A stretch of DNA of 64,000 bases. Source: Vitrella brassicaformis. Taxonomy: Eukaryota > Sar > Vitrellaceae. The stretch spans positions 95,958-159,957 of the forward strand of contig CDMY01000223.1 in assembly GCA_001179505.1 (NCBI GenBank), read 5' to 3'. The notes beneath the pieces are model-generated. The model did no database searches, was not told the DNA's origin, and worked only from the letters and a program-made list of their open reading frames with translations. Every line of letters begins with the position of its first letter. The stretch's first letter is position 1. This document shows positions 27,574 through 39,100 of the stretch, one piece after another. The position numbers were made by a program, and so were the translations under genes.

Positions 27574-28549
27574 TCAACTTACATCATAATATAAAATGTA
27601 GACAGCGATGCACACACACACACTCTTGCTGCCCTTCCGAGCCGTCGTTCTACGTAGAAATGTGGGAAGCGAGGTGGAGTAGCTGAGTGCCGTGATGATC
27701 GCCAGCGACAGCACCGCCACCAGCAGCCACATCAGCACCTTGCCCCACCGCAGCGGTCCCGGGAGTCGCCGCATACACCGCTTGCAGCATGTCGGCCCTG
27801 CGTGAACAGAAACGATAGCCGACAGAGGTCGTGATAGACAGAGGTCTCAGACCTCTCCCTGCTGCACAGCAGAGGGGCGGGCAGATAACAACGAAGCCTC
27901 TACTCTGTGGCTGTGCACACACACACCGGGCAGGCCAACAGACAGGAATGCGCACAGGAACTTGCTCCCGAGGGCGTGAAAAGTGACGTGGGTGGCATCA
28001 TAGAGACGAGAGCTTAACTGGTGGGCTCAGCACGTGGCTCAGCACGGCCAAGGTGATGACGCAAGGGAGCCATCACGCTGTCGCATTCGCATTACTCACC
28101 GGCCAATCCCAGAATGATGGGATTCTGAGCAGTGGTCCCGCGTAAGCGCCCAGGAACCTCGCGGCGTTCTGTGCCGAGCGGGGAAGTCGGTTGTTGAATG
28201 TGACGTCCTTGGTGTGCTGCACATACAACGACACACACAGCACTGTCTGTGTGCTTGATGCTGCTGTGGGTGTGGGTTTGGGTGTGGCTTACCCTCCAGC
28301 AGGTCGAACACCGAGCTGTCCAGCTTGACCAAGCCCCTCTCAGAGCGGCGCAGTGCCGCCTCGGCCTTGAAGCTGCCGGTGGTCGGTTGGTCCTCCTCCT
28401 TGTCTCTCTGACCTTTTTCCTGCCACTTTCCATGGCCTTCTGGAGCGGGTTGTCGAGGCATGGCCTGCGACGGTCTCTGGGGCCTTGGACGTGGTCTCCA
28501 GGAAGTGCGTGATCGACGAGGCGGTCAAGTTCTCGTACGTCAGGGCCAT
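27574..28549 (-). pseudogene. Possible chimeric gene or decayed copy: NTF2-gene first exon joined to a membrane-protein end
   Basis: The minus-strand start MALTYENLTASSITHFLETTS (28549 downward) is nearly identical to the first residues of the G3BP-like protein at 32354. The upstream DNA of the two is also similar. It then diverges. A possible exon SFKAEAALRRSERGLVKLD (28370-28295) follows in phase. An exon at 28213-28100 reads best as KDVTFNNRLPRSAQNAARF in a frame that does not fit the flanking phases. A last exon, 27799-27574, carries one clear membrane segment VLMWLLVAVLSLAIITALSY. Repeat copy A sits in the intron before this last exon. The frame conflict suggests either decay or a wrong exon choice. 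I cannot say whether it is expressed. Confidence 0.3.
27836..28078 (+). repeat. Island repeat copy A (upstream part only)
   Basis: Shares long stretches with copy B, such as CACCGGGCAGGCCAACAGAC, GCGCACAGGAACTTGCTCCC, GAGGGCGTGAA and the end CCAAGGTGATGA. With copy C it shares the palindromic GAGGTCTCAGACCTC. It lacks the segment with the ATG. Confidence 0.85.
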
Positions 28550-28810
28550 GGTGCCCTCACCAACGCCTACAGTCTCGGCGCTCCCTGCTGCTCACGAGCA
28601 GAGGGGGCGGGCAGACGACAACGAACACCTCTCCTCTGTGTCTGTGCACACACACACCGGGCAGGCCAACAGACTGCGCACAGGAACTTGCTCCCGAGGG
28701 CGTGAAGTGACGTGCGTGGCATCGTACCCGAAAAATAAGAGAAATGGCGACAGCCTAACTGCGCTCAGCACGACCAAGGTGATGAGCGAAAGCAAGGGCG
28801 CAGGGGAGCA
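28490..28810 (+). repeat. Island repeat copy B (upstream part plus start of coding)
   Basis: Same orientation as copy A. It includes the antisense of the NTF2-like first exon (28490-28549) and then the upstream part, with GGGCGGGCAGACGACAACGA, CACCGGGCAGGCCAACAGAC, ACTTGCTCCCGAGGGCGTGA, ACCCGAAAAAT and GACAGCCTAACTG. Confidence 0.85.
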
Positions 28811-29504
28811 GATGAGAGAGGCTCAGCGACGTCCTCATCAGACGGCTGCAGCTTCTCTCCCTTGCGTTTGCGCGATGGCGGGATGTGTGGTTCAGGTTGG
28901 GCAGCGGAGGCGGCGGGGTGCGAGGGCCTCCTGGAGCGGGGGCCGTCCTTGCTTTCTGTGATGACATCAGGGGGAAATCCAGAGAGGGAAAGGCAGAGAA
29001 ACGATGACGTCCTGGGTGAAAGGAGATGGAATGGCATAATCTGTTGGTTGTCCGTAGGGAACTGCACTCTCTTGCTGCCCACTGTCTGAAGAAACGGTTT
29101 CTTTCAGAAAAATTGTTTCTCGTGAGACAGAGGGATTCTCGACACAACAGGAATTTACAGAAAGGACAGGAGACAAGAGGGGATCGTATTCATCGCTTTC
29201 CCACTCTGCCTTCCCCATCCGTGCCCCTTTAGGCCCGGCAGATGCGAATGGGCATGCCGGAGACAGCTCGAGGACGAACGAACGAAAATATGGCGGGTCG
29301 TCGAACCCGCTCGCCCCGCATCCATGCAGGCAGCCCGAAGGCTGATGCAGCCCACGACACGTGTGCCTCAGGCAATGCTCCTGCTGAAACAGATGCAATC
29401 CCCACACTTTTGCAATGTATGCCAAGAGGGAACGGGGGGGGACATTCTATACGCCACGACGCGAAGGTTTGACCATCATTTTATACGGCCCTTGACTGGG
29501 TCAG

Positions 29505-29849
29505 TCATATGAGGCGCAGCGGCTCAGGATCCCCGAATTCCACAGCACCACACAGTGGGTACTTGGAGACACGAGGAAACACCAGCTGCATGTATGGTCG
29601 TAGACGGCAGACGGCTGCATCTACTGCCTCGGGAGGAAACTCTCCTCGGTATGATCGAATGACGCCTCGAAACCTCGCCGCTGCATTCGCCTCCACCGAA
29701 CGGCTACAACGATGTGCGATTTGCAGTGGAAAGGCCCACGAAACGACGGGGGCGTCCTCAGCCTGAGATAGAAGAGCCTTTCCACGACAGCCACGCGTCC
29801 CTGCAGAAGAACACACGAGTTGCACGGACGAGCGGAGAGAAGAAGGCAT
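29505..29849 (-). other. Unassigned open frame, weak candidate gene or fragment
   Basis: Uninterrupted 114-codon minus frame ending PEPLRLI-stop. The second half, with VEANAAARFRGVIRSYRGE, PPEAVDAAVCRLRPYMQLV and VSKYPLCGAVEFGDPE, has ordinary protein composition and no low complexity. It starts with a non-ATG codon, so an upstream exon or truncation would be required. No family recognised. Confidence 0.2.
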
Positions 29850-29916
29850 GCGCGCACCGAAGAGGACGCCACACTTCTACGACATCCGTAAGCCCACGAA
29901 CACGCTTGCATGCATA

Positions 29917-30020
29917 CGGGGCAACCCGGCATTCTCACATAGTGCGGGGCAACCCGATATCCTCACATAGCAAGGGGCAACCCGGTATCCTCACACATCA
30001 CGCGGGGCAACCCGGCAATT
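29917..30020 (+). repeat. Four imperfect ~28-30-bp direct repeats
   Basis: The unit is CGGGGCAACCCGGTATCCTCACATAG-like. Copies start at about 29917, 29943, 29971 and 30002, with small changes and 0-4 bp length differences. Each contains GGGGCAACCCG. Confidence 0.85.
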
Positions 30021-30064
30021 ATACTGAGACACGATGCGACGGAGGGGTGTGCATGCAGCTCATT

Positions 30065-30170
30065 TCTTATTGCGGGACCGGGAGGGTGAATGGGGGAGGG
30101 GGGAGGGAGGCAGGAAGGGGAGAGGGAGGAGGGAGACAGGAAGGGGGGAGGGGAAGAGAGACAGGCCACC
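30065..30170 (+). repeat. Purine-rich (GGGA/GGA)n tract
   Basis: About 100 nt of nearly pure G/A on the plus strand with many GGG and GGGG runs. It is able in principle to form G-quadruplex or triplex DNA. Confidence 0.9.
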
Positions 30171-30724
30171 TGACACGACAAGAGAGACGAGGGCCACACA
30201 CATCACCACACACACACACACAGGGCAGAGGGGAGAGGAAGGAGGGGAGGCAGACAGAGATGACAGGCAAAGATGGACACTTACCTATACACACACAACG
30301 CGACCACGAAGCGCGAGACAGACGCGTGCACGCACCTCCACAACATATACTTGGCACACCACCTCCCCTGGCCCGGGGAAGTATACAAGCACGGGCAGCC
30401 CCGCGCCATCGGGGTGAAAACGGACTGGCATTTTTCTCCGAAACCCAGGGGTAGCCAAGGAAAAGCTTGGTGAGCCGGACTCGCCGCCCTGGTCTCAGCC
30501 TCGTTTTTTGCAGGGCTGCTAGATCATTTCCATGGATGCATTTCATGCGATCACAGGAGACGCTTGATGAATGAATGAATGAATAAGCTGCCTCCAGCTG
30601 GTTCAATGTTTTGCCAGCGACTTGACGACCGCCGGATGAGTCTGTAGTCTGCAATGTGGGGAGGGAGTCGCCTCACTCACTGCAGGTGGTGACGTGTTTC
30701 CTTCCCCATAGCAAGGCTGGACAA

Positions 30725-30983
30725 CTCGGAAGCTGTCGCAAGTAGAGAGCTGTACTTCTTAAGTGCATTGTGCGTGGCAAGGGTTTCGGTGCCATTGATG
30801 AGTAGCATGAACAAGTCTGTCACGCCAGCGAGCTCCGTCAACATGAGCGTATGCTGGCACGTCCTTTCAAGTTACGCATTTGCAGCCCCAGGCTGGTTCG
30901 TCCTTTCATTGCCGTTGAGCCATGAGCCCTCAACCAGTCAAACAGCTCGGCAAGGGTGAGAGCTCGGAAGCTGTCGCAAGTAG
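30725..30983 (+). repeat. Two identical 21-bp copies, 238 bp apart
   Basis: CTCGGAAGCTGTCGCAAGTAG occurs at 30725-30745 and again at 30963-30983, suggesting an old local duplication of a longer unit whose remainder has diverged. Confidence 0.7.
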
Positions 30984-31831
30984 CGACACTATCAGTACAG
31001 ACTGCACATACCAAAGCGAAGAGATAGTTGAGTTGAGGGTTGTGTGGACACGGGTATTTCAGCAGACCACAGACCATCTAGCTCTCCTCTCTGGGCCACT
31101 TGTCTCGCGGGATGGCCTGTACTCGGCAGCATCCGCCTGGACGAGGGTGCTATGCTGCAGCCTGGCCCGTGAGCTGCCGTAGCCTCTCGCCGATGCTAAC
31201 AAGCCGTGATCTGGTCACGCTCAATTGCCTTGCCGACGAGTACTCGCTAAACTCCGCCAGATGCGACTCTTGCTCAGTTGCCCTCTGCTGCCCGGCTGGC
31301 TGTTGAAGCCGTCGAAGGGGGCCTGGCGAACGAGTGGGCGGGCCGTTGTGGGAGATCCGGTCTTCTTGCACATGGGCTGCTGAGATGCGACTCGGCCTTA
31401 GACTCGACCAGCTGCTGCATCACCGCCAAGTTGGCGCGCCTCCTCCGAGATCTTCCATAGTATAAATCAGCCTTGCCCGCAACGTCCCCCCTCGTCGGAC
31501 CGCCTTGTTCCTTAAGCCGATGTTGACAAGATCCCCCAGTTGTGGCTCTTGGACAGCCGACCTCTGCTGCAGCCGCCGCTGATGAGGCAACCGACTAAGC
31601 AGCATGGCTTGAAGATCTGGTCCTCTCTTCGTCGGCTGAAGTGAAGGGGCACTTTGCAAAGCGACGCTTTGTGGCAGACAGTCACCTCGGCGAGAAGCTG
31701 ATACGCTGTCGAGACCCCTCTTCGTTTCCAACACCGCACCCACTACTCTGGCCACGCAGCTCCATTCTCCTCCCCTTCTCTTCTCCTCTTTTGCGAGCTT
31801 TGAACAAACAGCCGCTCCTGTTCTCGTTTCG

Positions 31832-31890
31832 ATGGCTCCTGCCTTCCTTTCGCTCATCATCTTCGCCGTCCTGAGCGCAGTCAAGCTCTC
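31832..31890 (-). repeat. Island repeat copy D (short, diverged)
   Basis: GATGGCTCC...TTCCTTT-CGCTCATC...GCCGTCCTGAGC...CAGT resembles the start of copy C at about 32080-32130, in the same orientation. Only this distal part is recognisable. Confidence 0.55.
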
Positions 31891-31990
31891 CGCTTTCCTC
31901 TCCCAATCTTGCGAGCTTTGCAAGTTGCACCGCTGCTCTCTCCCACTAGCCGCAACCACTCCTCAAGCATTGTCCCCTTTCCGGCCCTTC

Positions 31991-32032
31991 GGAACGAACG
32001 AACGAACGAACGACGAACGGACGGAACGAACG
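31991..32032 (+). repeat. (GAAC)n short tandem repeat
   Basis: GGAACGAACGAACGAACGAACG followed by interrupted CGAACGGACGGAACGAACG units. Confidence 0.9.
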
Positions 32033-32084
32033 CCCTGAAAAAAGCTCGCCCCTTCTGCGAGCTGAGACTTGCGACGGTCTGATG

Positions 32085-32430
32085 GCTCCCTTCCGCCCTT
32101 CCTTTTGCTCATCTTGCCGTCCTGAGCCAAGCAGTTAGGCTGTCTGTCGTCTTCTCTCTTTTTTCATTTTTCGGGTATGATGCCACGCACGTCACCTTTC
32201 ACGCCCTCGGGAGCAAGTTCCTGCGCATTCTGTCTGTTGGCCTGCCCTGTGTGTGCACAGCCAAAGAGTAGAGGAGTTCCTTGTCGACTGACCGCCCCTC
32301 TGCTTGGGAGCAGCAGGGAAGAGGTCTGAGACCTCTGTCGCGTTGAGGGCGCCATGGCTCTCACGTACGAAAACCTGATCGCCTCCTGGATTACCCACTT
32401 CCTGGAGACCACGTCCGAGGCGCCAGAGAC
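32085..32430 (-). repeat. Island repeat copy C, the intact promoter and first exon of the G3BP-like gene
   Basis: Reverse orientation relative to copies A and B. Shares with them GCCACGCACGTCAC, CACGCCCTCGGGAGCAAGTTCCTG and CTGTTGGCCTGCCC. Shares AGGTCTGAGACCTCTGTC with A, and the coding start with B. It is the only copy attached to an intact gene, so it is the likely source. Confidence 0.8.
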
Positions 32431-34666
32431 CTGCGCAGAGATCTTCTACCACCCCGGTGAGCGGCACAGCTGCGAGACTGCCTCTGCGGGATGCATCGGC
32501 CCACCATTGACGTGTTGTGTTGTCTGTGTGTTGTCTGTCTGTTGCCAACAGGTTCTGAGATGCGTTTGACCGACGTCGGTGGCGAGGTGCACGAGGCCCG
32601 CGGCATAGCTGACATCCGCCGCGTCTACGAGGCCTTCGAGACGCGCTTCAAGCACTCCCGCATGTACGGCCTCCAGCTGGCGGTCTTCCGGGAGGCCGGC
32701 AGATGGTGCATGAGCGTCGAGGGCATGCACCTGCAGCTGAACGGGCACCTCATGGCCACCAAGCGCGTGTTTGTGTTGGCGTTTGTGCCCACGGTCGAGG
32801 GCGGCGGTCACGTCATTCTCGTCAGCAAGGACACTGGGGAGTTCCGCGATAGGGGCATGCTCCCGGCTGTGCCCGAGGGCGGCCTCACCCCGCCCAAATA
32901 TGGCGGCCGTGCGCAAGGCCCTCGTTTCTTCCTCGCCGGCCCTACCAGCATCCGCTCCACGTCGGTCGGCCAGCCCAACACCAACGGGAGCAGCAACATG
33001 TCCTCGCCTCTGGAGCCCCTCTCCCCAGACGGCAGCAACGGGAGTGGCGGCGTTGGCGGCAGCGGGGATAGTGGCGGCAACAACGCGCCATCGTTCGAGC
33101 AGCCGCCGCAGCAGCAGCCACAGCAGCAGCCCGAGCAGCAGAAGGCACAGCAACAGCAACAGCAACCCGCCCCCCAGGAGGGAGACCACGATGGCCAAGT
33201 TGCTGACCCGCAGCAGCAGCCGCAGCAGCAGCCCGAGCAGCAGCAGGCGGCTGACATGGCCACCCCTGCTGCACCGGTGCCTGAGGTTCCCGGGGCGCCC
33301 GCCAACGACAATGACGCCGACAATGACGAGGAGGAGGAGGAGGAGGAGGAGGAGGAGACGAGTGAGGACGGGGAGGGTGAGGGGCAAGGGGCGGCGGATG
33401 GCGATGGGGGCGAGGGCCAGGATGCCGCCAACAGGGCGGACGAGGCTGCTGGAGCCAACCAGGTCGGTAATGTTGTGGGCCGCCCGCCCGTCGTCGTTCA
33501 GCCACGTAAGCGGGAAGGGGAGGAGGCACGGCCAGCCAGACAGCCAGCGAGAGAGGGAAACAAGGGTGCATTTAGGGATGTGCATGTATGTGCGTGATTG
33601 TATGTGTCGTCAGGTGTGGGAGGTGCCGTTGTCGCCGCGGCCCCGCTGGTCACACTCAACGACACCGGTCCAACACTCGAAGAAAGTAGGGCGACGCACA
33701 GCATGACAAGGGGGGCGGGGGAATCACATCCTCCTGTCCCCGTGACCACCGTGTCTGTCTGTCTGTCTGTCTGTTCTTGTTGTCTTTCCAGGCGTTTCGA
33801 TGGCGCGGGCCCGACACCCTCGCCCCCAGCAGCAGGCACAGCCAGCCCAGGTGACACACAACACGCACAGACCGACCCCCACACCCCCAACCATGTATCT
33901 CATGACCTTTCTCTGCCTGTTTGTCCTTCAGAATGGTGCTGGGTCCGGCCATCAGGGGGGCGTGCGAGGGGGAGGGGCGCGGGGGCATCCCCACGGGCAG
34001 CGGTACTGGCGCGAGCGGCCGGACAAGGTGTTCCGCAACGGTGCCGGTATCGGAGCGGCCCCTAAGGTGGTGCAGGGGTCCGTTGAGCCCTCCCAGTGGC
34101 TCTTCTGCTCGGATACGCCTGACGACATCGACAATTTGAGCGAGAAGGACTGCGACACGCTTCTGAAGCGCCTCAACGAAGCCATCAAGTACCACATCCC
34201 GCACGGCAAGGTGTTGGAGATTGAGCAGCCCGCAGACATCCAGAGGATCCGTGACAAGAGCCGTCACATCCCCTACTACAAGCCGCCCACCTTCGTTTTC
34301 ATCAAGATGGACTCGATCACCACCGCTGAGGCCTTCCTGCGCCTCGAGGCCCGCAGCAAGGGCCAGACCCCGTATCATCAGCGGGGGGCTGAGGGCAAGC
34401 CGACCGGGCCGTCGTCGCCGTATGCGGCGGTACTCTCGCCATTCGGTCGACTGACGTGGCGCAAGTCTGACCGGGAGAAGCGGTTCGGTGGGCCGTCGGG
34501 GAGGGGCGGGGGGAGCCCGGCCTCGCCAGGCAACCGTGGCGGCGGGCGTGGGTGGTGTGGTGGCGGCCCGCCTGCTGGCCGTGGCGATGCCGGCAGACGT
34601 GGCCGCGGTGCAGGGGCGGACAGAGGAGGGATGCGCGGGGCCCGGGGCGGGCCTCGCGGCCGATGA
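32354..34666 (+). CDS. G3BP-like RNA-binding protein (NTF2 domain, RRM-like, RGG tail)
   Basis: Probable cytoplasmic mRNP or stress-granule scaffold. Exon 1 (32354-32456) and exon 2 (32552-33505) give an NTF2-like fold. It starts MALTYENLIASWITHFLETTS and continues FYHPGSEMRLTDVGGE, ADIRRVYEAFETRF, YGLQLAVFREAGRWCMSVEG and RVFVLAFVPTVEGGGHVILV. A long low-complexity linker follows, with Gln runs (33105-33245) and an Asp/Glu run (33305-33360). Short exons at about 33614 and 33791 follow. The last exon has an RRM-like part (WLFCSDTPDDI, LLKRLNEAIKYHIPHGKVL, PPTFVFIKMDSITTAEAFL) and a Gly/Arg-rich RGG tail (RGGGRGWCGGG, RGGMRGARGGPRGR-stop). Domain order NTF2, acidic, RRM, RGG equals G3BP. The first 27 codons and upstream DNA are duplicated at 28.5 kb. 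Confidence 0.85.
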
Positions 34667-36161
34667 TCGATCGATCCAACACTACTATCCTTCCATCAAG
34701 CACGGTGAGCAGACACAGACAGACACGCACACACACACACACACGCACCCTCTCTCATGTTGTGTGTATTCTCTCCTTCTGTGCGTGTGCGTTCTGGTTG
34801 TCAGACCCTAGTAAAGGCGTTCTTCTCTATGCATTTTGTGTCGTCGCAAGCTGCCACGCAGTCAGGCGTCCAGGCAGGGTGGGCTGGTGCGTGAATGCAG
34901 GGTGGCGTGCATGAGTTCTGTCTGCGTGGCTGATCGGGTTGTGATTTTTCGGCAGTGTGTGGGCGGGTTTTGCTTTAAGCGCTCCACTCGCCCGCGTGAG
35001 GCCTATGGTCGGGCGTCTGTCTGCGGGCGAGTGAGCGGCTGGGTGTGGTGTGGTGTGTGGCGTGGTGGCGTGTACACATGCGTGCGTGAATAGGCAAGGG
35101 CAACACTTACACACACCAGCACACATGAGGGGAAGTTATTACTGCTCGCCATCCATCCACACCGATTGTATCTCTCTCTCTCTCTCTACTTCCCTGCACA
35201 CTCACACACTCTCGCACTCCCTCACACCTTTTCGCCTGCATGTGCGTGCATCACTCCACCTCATGCCTGCTTGCCTGCCTGCCTGCCTGTGATCGATCGG
35301 AACGGGTGCGTGTGTGTGGCTGTGGACTGACTGCCTTGAGCGTGACGTTGTGTTTTCGGTCGTGTGTTTGTGATGGATGGATGGATGGACGGATGGATGG
35401 GAGGGTGGACAGAGCGCAGTACGTATCACCATCAAGGCAGGTCTACGATGCTGTCTGTGTTGTATGTGTTCGATTTGGTTCCTTAAATCTCGCTCGCCTT
35501 GTGAGAGAGGAAAGCATCTATTGCACTTGACTGGTAGAGAGATAGAGTAGACAACCTGAGCTCACTGGAGAGTCAGCCGGCACCTAGTCAGCTGACCTGA
35601 CTGACCTGACAGACAGATGGACTGACGATAGCCTCGGTCGCTAGTGTGCGTGGCTTTCATGGCGGTGTGTGTGGTGGTTGCAATGATGTAGGCACACATG
35701 ACACAGCTTGGCAAAGACACACAAGGACTTGTAGGCAGAATGACTTGAACCAGTACAGAATCCCCACACGCACACGCCCCCTGACAACCAACAGTCCCCC
35801 TCAAGAAACGCAGCACACCATCCCCCATCCATCCATCTGCGGCCGCCTCACGCAAATTCCGTCCGTCCTCGGCGCCCGCAGGGAAGCACACGTCGAATCA
35901 AAGTGTCCATTCTCTCTGCTGCCAATGGTGAATGACATATGAATGGGCATCGGATGCTGACGAGGGTGATGGAGAGAAAAGGCGTCATGAGTTGGAGCCA
36001 ACTTGGAGGAGATCTGCGTCCTCATGAAGATCGGCGGATCTCTGGTATGATTGATACGGTGGCGGTGCAGGCGGCGTGTGGGTCTCACCCCAACGCAGGA
36101 TGGTAAATTAGTGATTTCGTCTCCTGAGACTGGGGGCAAGACGGGGGTCGAGACTTGTGAG
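34667..36161. other. Intergenic, 1.5 kb
   Basis: Holds the G3BP-like 3' UTR and the CC2D2A upstream region. Simple repeats include (CA)n at 34728-34745, (TC)n at 35172-35188, (TGCC)n at 35270-35288 and (GGAT)n at 35373-35400. The possible exon-like signals around 34700-34800 (CAAGCACGGTGAGC ... TTGTCAG) suggest a spliced 3' UTR. No independent gene and no TGCGAGCT octamer seen. Confidence 0.5.
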
Positions 36162-39100
36162 ATGCCGAAGGGGACAGGCAAATCGAAGAAGAGGAGGCAT
36201 GACACCGCCTCCGCCTCCAGCATCTTTGGCGCTCTCGGCTTCTTCACACAAGACGCGTCCGACGAGGCAGGCGAGAAGAAGGGCAAGAAAGTGAAGCGAT
36301 TCAACCCATTCGAATGGAGGCCGGAGGACGGGCTGGTGCCTCCTCGGGAGCAGTGGGGTCGGGCGACTGTGCTGGGCGTGGAGGCCATGACGGAGGAGGA
36401 GATCATGGCCGAGGCTGTCCGGCTGGAGGAGGAGCGCAAGAGAGAGGAGGAGGAGAAACGGAAGGCGGAGGAGGCCAGGAGGCGGGCCGGCATCGAGGAG
36501 AGCGAGGCTTCCGAGGAAGAAGAGGAGGTAATGGAGGAAGCGGAGGAGGTGGGCCCCTCTTTACTGCACTGGTGATGTTACATTGCATATGTGCACTGTC
36601 CTGCCCATCTATCAGGAGCTGACCGAGGAGGAGCTGGCCGCATTGCAAGCCATGAAGCTCTTCGACTTCGACATGTACTCACAGCCCTTCCGTCTTTTCC
36701 CATTCCACGCCGACATTCCCCATGCTTTGATGCAGGAACGGCAACCCAGTGATCGAAGAGGCCGAGAGGGCTACATACGGAGAGGACCAGCTGTACCTCG
36801 CGGACGCCAAAAACCGTCGGGAGAAGCTCCTGCTGCTCAAAAAGAGCCAGCGAGAGGAGCAGCAGCGGAAGGTTGAGGAGGCCCGGCAGCAACTGCGTGA
36901 GAAAGAGGAGGCCGAGAAGGCTCTCGAAGCCGGGTCAGAGGAGGAGAGTGAGGAAGAGGAGAGCGTGTCATCGGAGGCTGAAGAGGAGAAAGCTGAGGAA
37001 GAAGAGAAGAAGGAGGAGGAGATCGTGGATGTGTTCGAGGCCAAGGACTGGGCGGACCTGCTCAGAGTGACACATGCACAGAAGGGCTGACGAGGGGTAG
37101 GTGCAGACCGTGTGTGTGTCACCTTATATATATCAGAGGTTAGAGGAGCGGCGGAAGGTGCTCAAGGACCCCCACAAGCGTCCTCGGACCTGGGAGATCG
37201 CCCTGTATATCAATACTTTGCTCAACCTAGATCGCAAGGAGCTTCTCTGCTTCCTGGTCATCACATTCGGACACATCAACCCGTGAGACATACATACACA
37301 GCGATGCGTCCAGTCGTTTTGTTGGTTCCCATCTTAATCAGGCGGAAGAATGGTGGACAGTATCTGCGTCGGAAGAAGCTCTACTCTCCCGCCTTCAGCA
37401 TCAAGCCAGGGGAGCCCCTCCAGCTGCCTGTGCCAAGTGAGACACCACCACATGCAATGACGGCACTCCCCTCCCTGTCGTATGTCGTCAGTGTCGATGA
37501 TCAAGCGTCAGCAGATCAAGCTGTCGTACGCCAACCTGCCCAACTACAAAGTCAGCTACGACCTCTGGGAGATCAACCCCTCCACCTTCAACACTCTCTT
37601 CGCCGATAGCTCCATGACATTGCAGGAGATAGTCAACGACAGCAGCGACCAGCAGATCGCACTGCACCGCCGACTCGCTGACCCCACACGCAAATCGTAT
37701 GAAGCCGTGCTGCTCGAGGTGTGTATGTGTCTAAAGGGATGCAATCAATGTCGATCGGCAATACAGAAAGACACAGAGAGAAAACTCTGTGTGTGTGTGT
37801 GTGTGCGTGCAAATATGATCAGGTGACGTGCGAGCTGGCTGAGGTGTTGGAGTTCATAGTGTCGTTTGATAGCTGGCAGTTCATTGGCCACCCCGACATG
37901 CCCAAGCCATGGCAGGAGCTGCCAAAGGCGCTGGAGATCATCTTCCCATCACGACCGAAGCAGAAAAAGCTCAGAGTAAAGAAGCAGCTGGCTGATGGAT
38001 GAGACACAACGCAAATGAAAGACGGATGATGGATGGCATCTATCTGCTGATGCAATGCAGCACAAGCGTGTGTTGAATGACTCCATCAACTGGTGGGCAT
38101 TCCCCGCCAAATTCAAGTTTCTTGGGACTATGAACGAGTTCAAAAACTCTTACTTCACCGTCAAGGTCAGTCAGTAAACAAGACCCAACACGTGAGGTCT
38201 CGTCCACTGACCCGCACGTGTCTCTGTCTGTCTGGGCAGATCTACGGCAATTTTGGGTGGCAGGTGCCACAAGACCTGATGGGCGTCTGCTTCTTCAGCA
38301 ACGCGTCAGTGCTCGACTACCCCATATGCAAGTGAGCGACGAGCCGTCCATCCAACACAAATCACAATCACAACCATGGCGCGCACCTTCTTTCTCTGTT
38401 CAGGGGTACAGTGAAGAAGCTGACGACAGAGATCCACCTGTTTGCTCAGGGTGACGTCATGGGCAACATCCGGGTGCAGACGCACAGCCTGGGAGTGTCT
38501 GAGGCGGAGCCCCCCACACTCAGGCCGGTGCAGCCGCTGCGGGGGGCCTCACTCCTCACCAATCTGGATGTCACATCGAGACATCTCATCATCAAGTGAA
38601 CGACGGACGGGAAAAACGGTGTGCTTCATGTCATGTGTCTGGATGTGATGTGTGTGCCCTTTCAGGCTTCTCTCTTGTCAAAACCTCCCGGCCGCCAACT
38701 ATGGCACTGGTGAACGAACACAAGTGACTCCTGCTGGCAGGCCATCCGCCTGCCTGTTGTCTCGCTAACTCTCCGTCTCTCGGCGTGTGTCAGGGTTCTC
38801 TGACCCGTATGTGAAGGTCATGTGGGACGGCATCCAGCAGAACGCCCTGGTGCAGGAGAACACCTGCAGACCCATATACAACCAGACCTTCTACTACCCC
38901 ATTCGACTCATCGATCCAAAGAAGGAACTCAGCGATCGCCACTTCAGAGAGGTGAGCTCAACTCAGGTGCGTACCAGTCCGTGACCTCATTTTGCGTCTC
39001 TCTCTCTCTCTCTCTCTGCGTGTGTGTGTGGGTGGGTGGGTATGCAGACGTGTTTGCCTCTCGATTTGCTGAACAAGGGGAGCATCATGTTTGAGGTGTG

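Larger units (their letters stand above)
28811..31831. other. Accessory island without a confident gene
   Basis: About 3 kb with no exon chain I can support. A minus-strand stretch at 28775-28960 (PPSRKRKGEKLQPSDEDVAE) looks protein-like but has no traceable partners. Another is the minus-strand 114-codon frame at 29505-29849 listed separately. The rest consists of tandem and dispersed repeats and purine-rich DNA. Base composition and codon-like periodicity differ from the flanking genes, as expected for decayed or repeat-derived DNA. Confidence 0.5.
31792..32063 (+). promoter_or_regulatory. Three TGCGAGCT octamers upstream of the G3BP-like gene
   Basis: TGCGAGCT at 31792-31799, 31910-31917 and 32056-32063, all in the same orientation. 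The first two are both followed by TTG. They precede the G3BP-like ATG by 290-560 bp. Confidence 0.5.

Noticed and set aside
29917-30020. CRISPR-like array
   Set aside because: Repeats are contiguous without spacers, imperfect, and lie in a eukaryotic nuclear genome; there are no cas genes.
27196-32350. Intact transposon in the accessory island
   Set aside because: No reverse transcriptase, integrase or transposase motif and no clear terminal repeats were seen. The repeats are better explained as copies of a gene 5' end.
32446-33585. Long minus-strand open frame (379 codons) opposite the G3BP-like gene
   Set aside because: It is the antisense of Gln- and Glu-rich low-complexity exons. It has long Leu/Val runs created by CAG/GAG codons, no family likeness and no matching splice sites.
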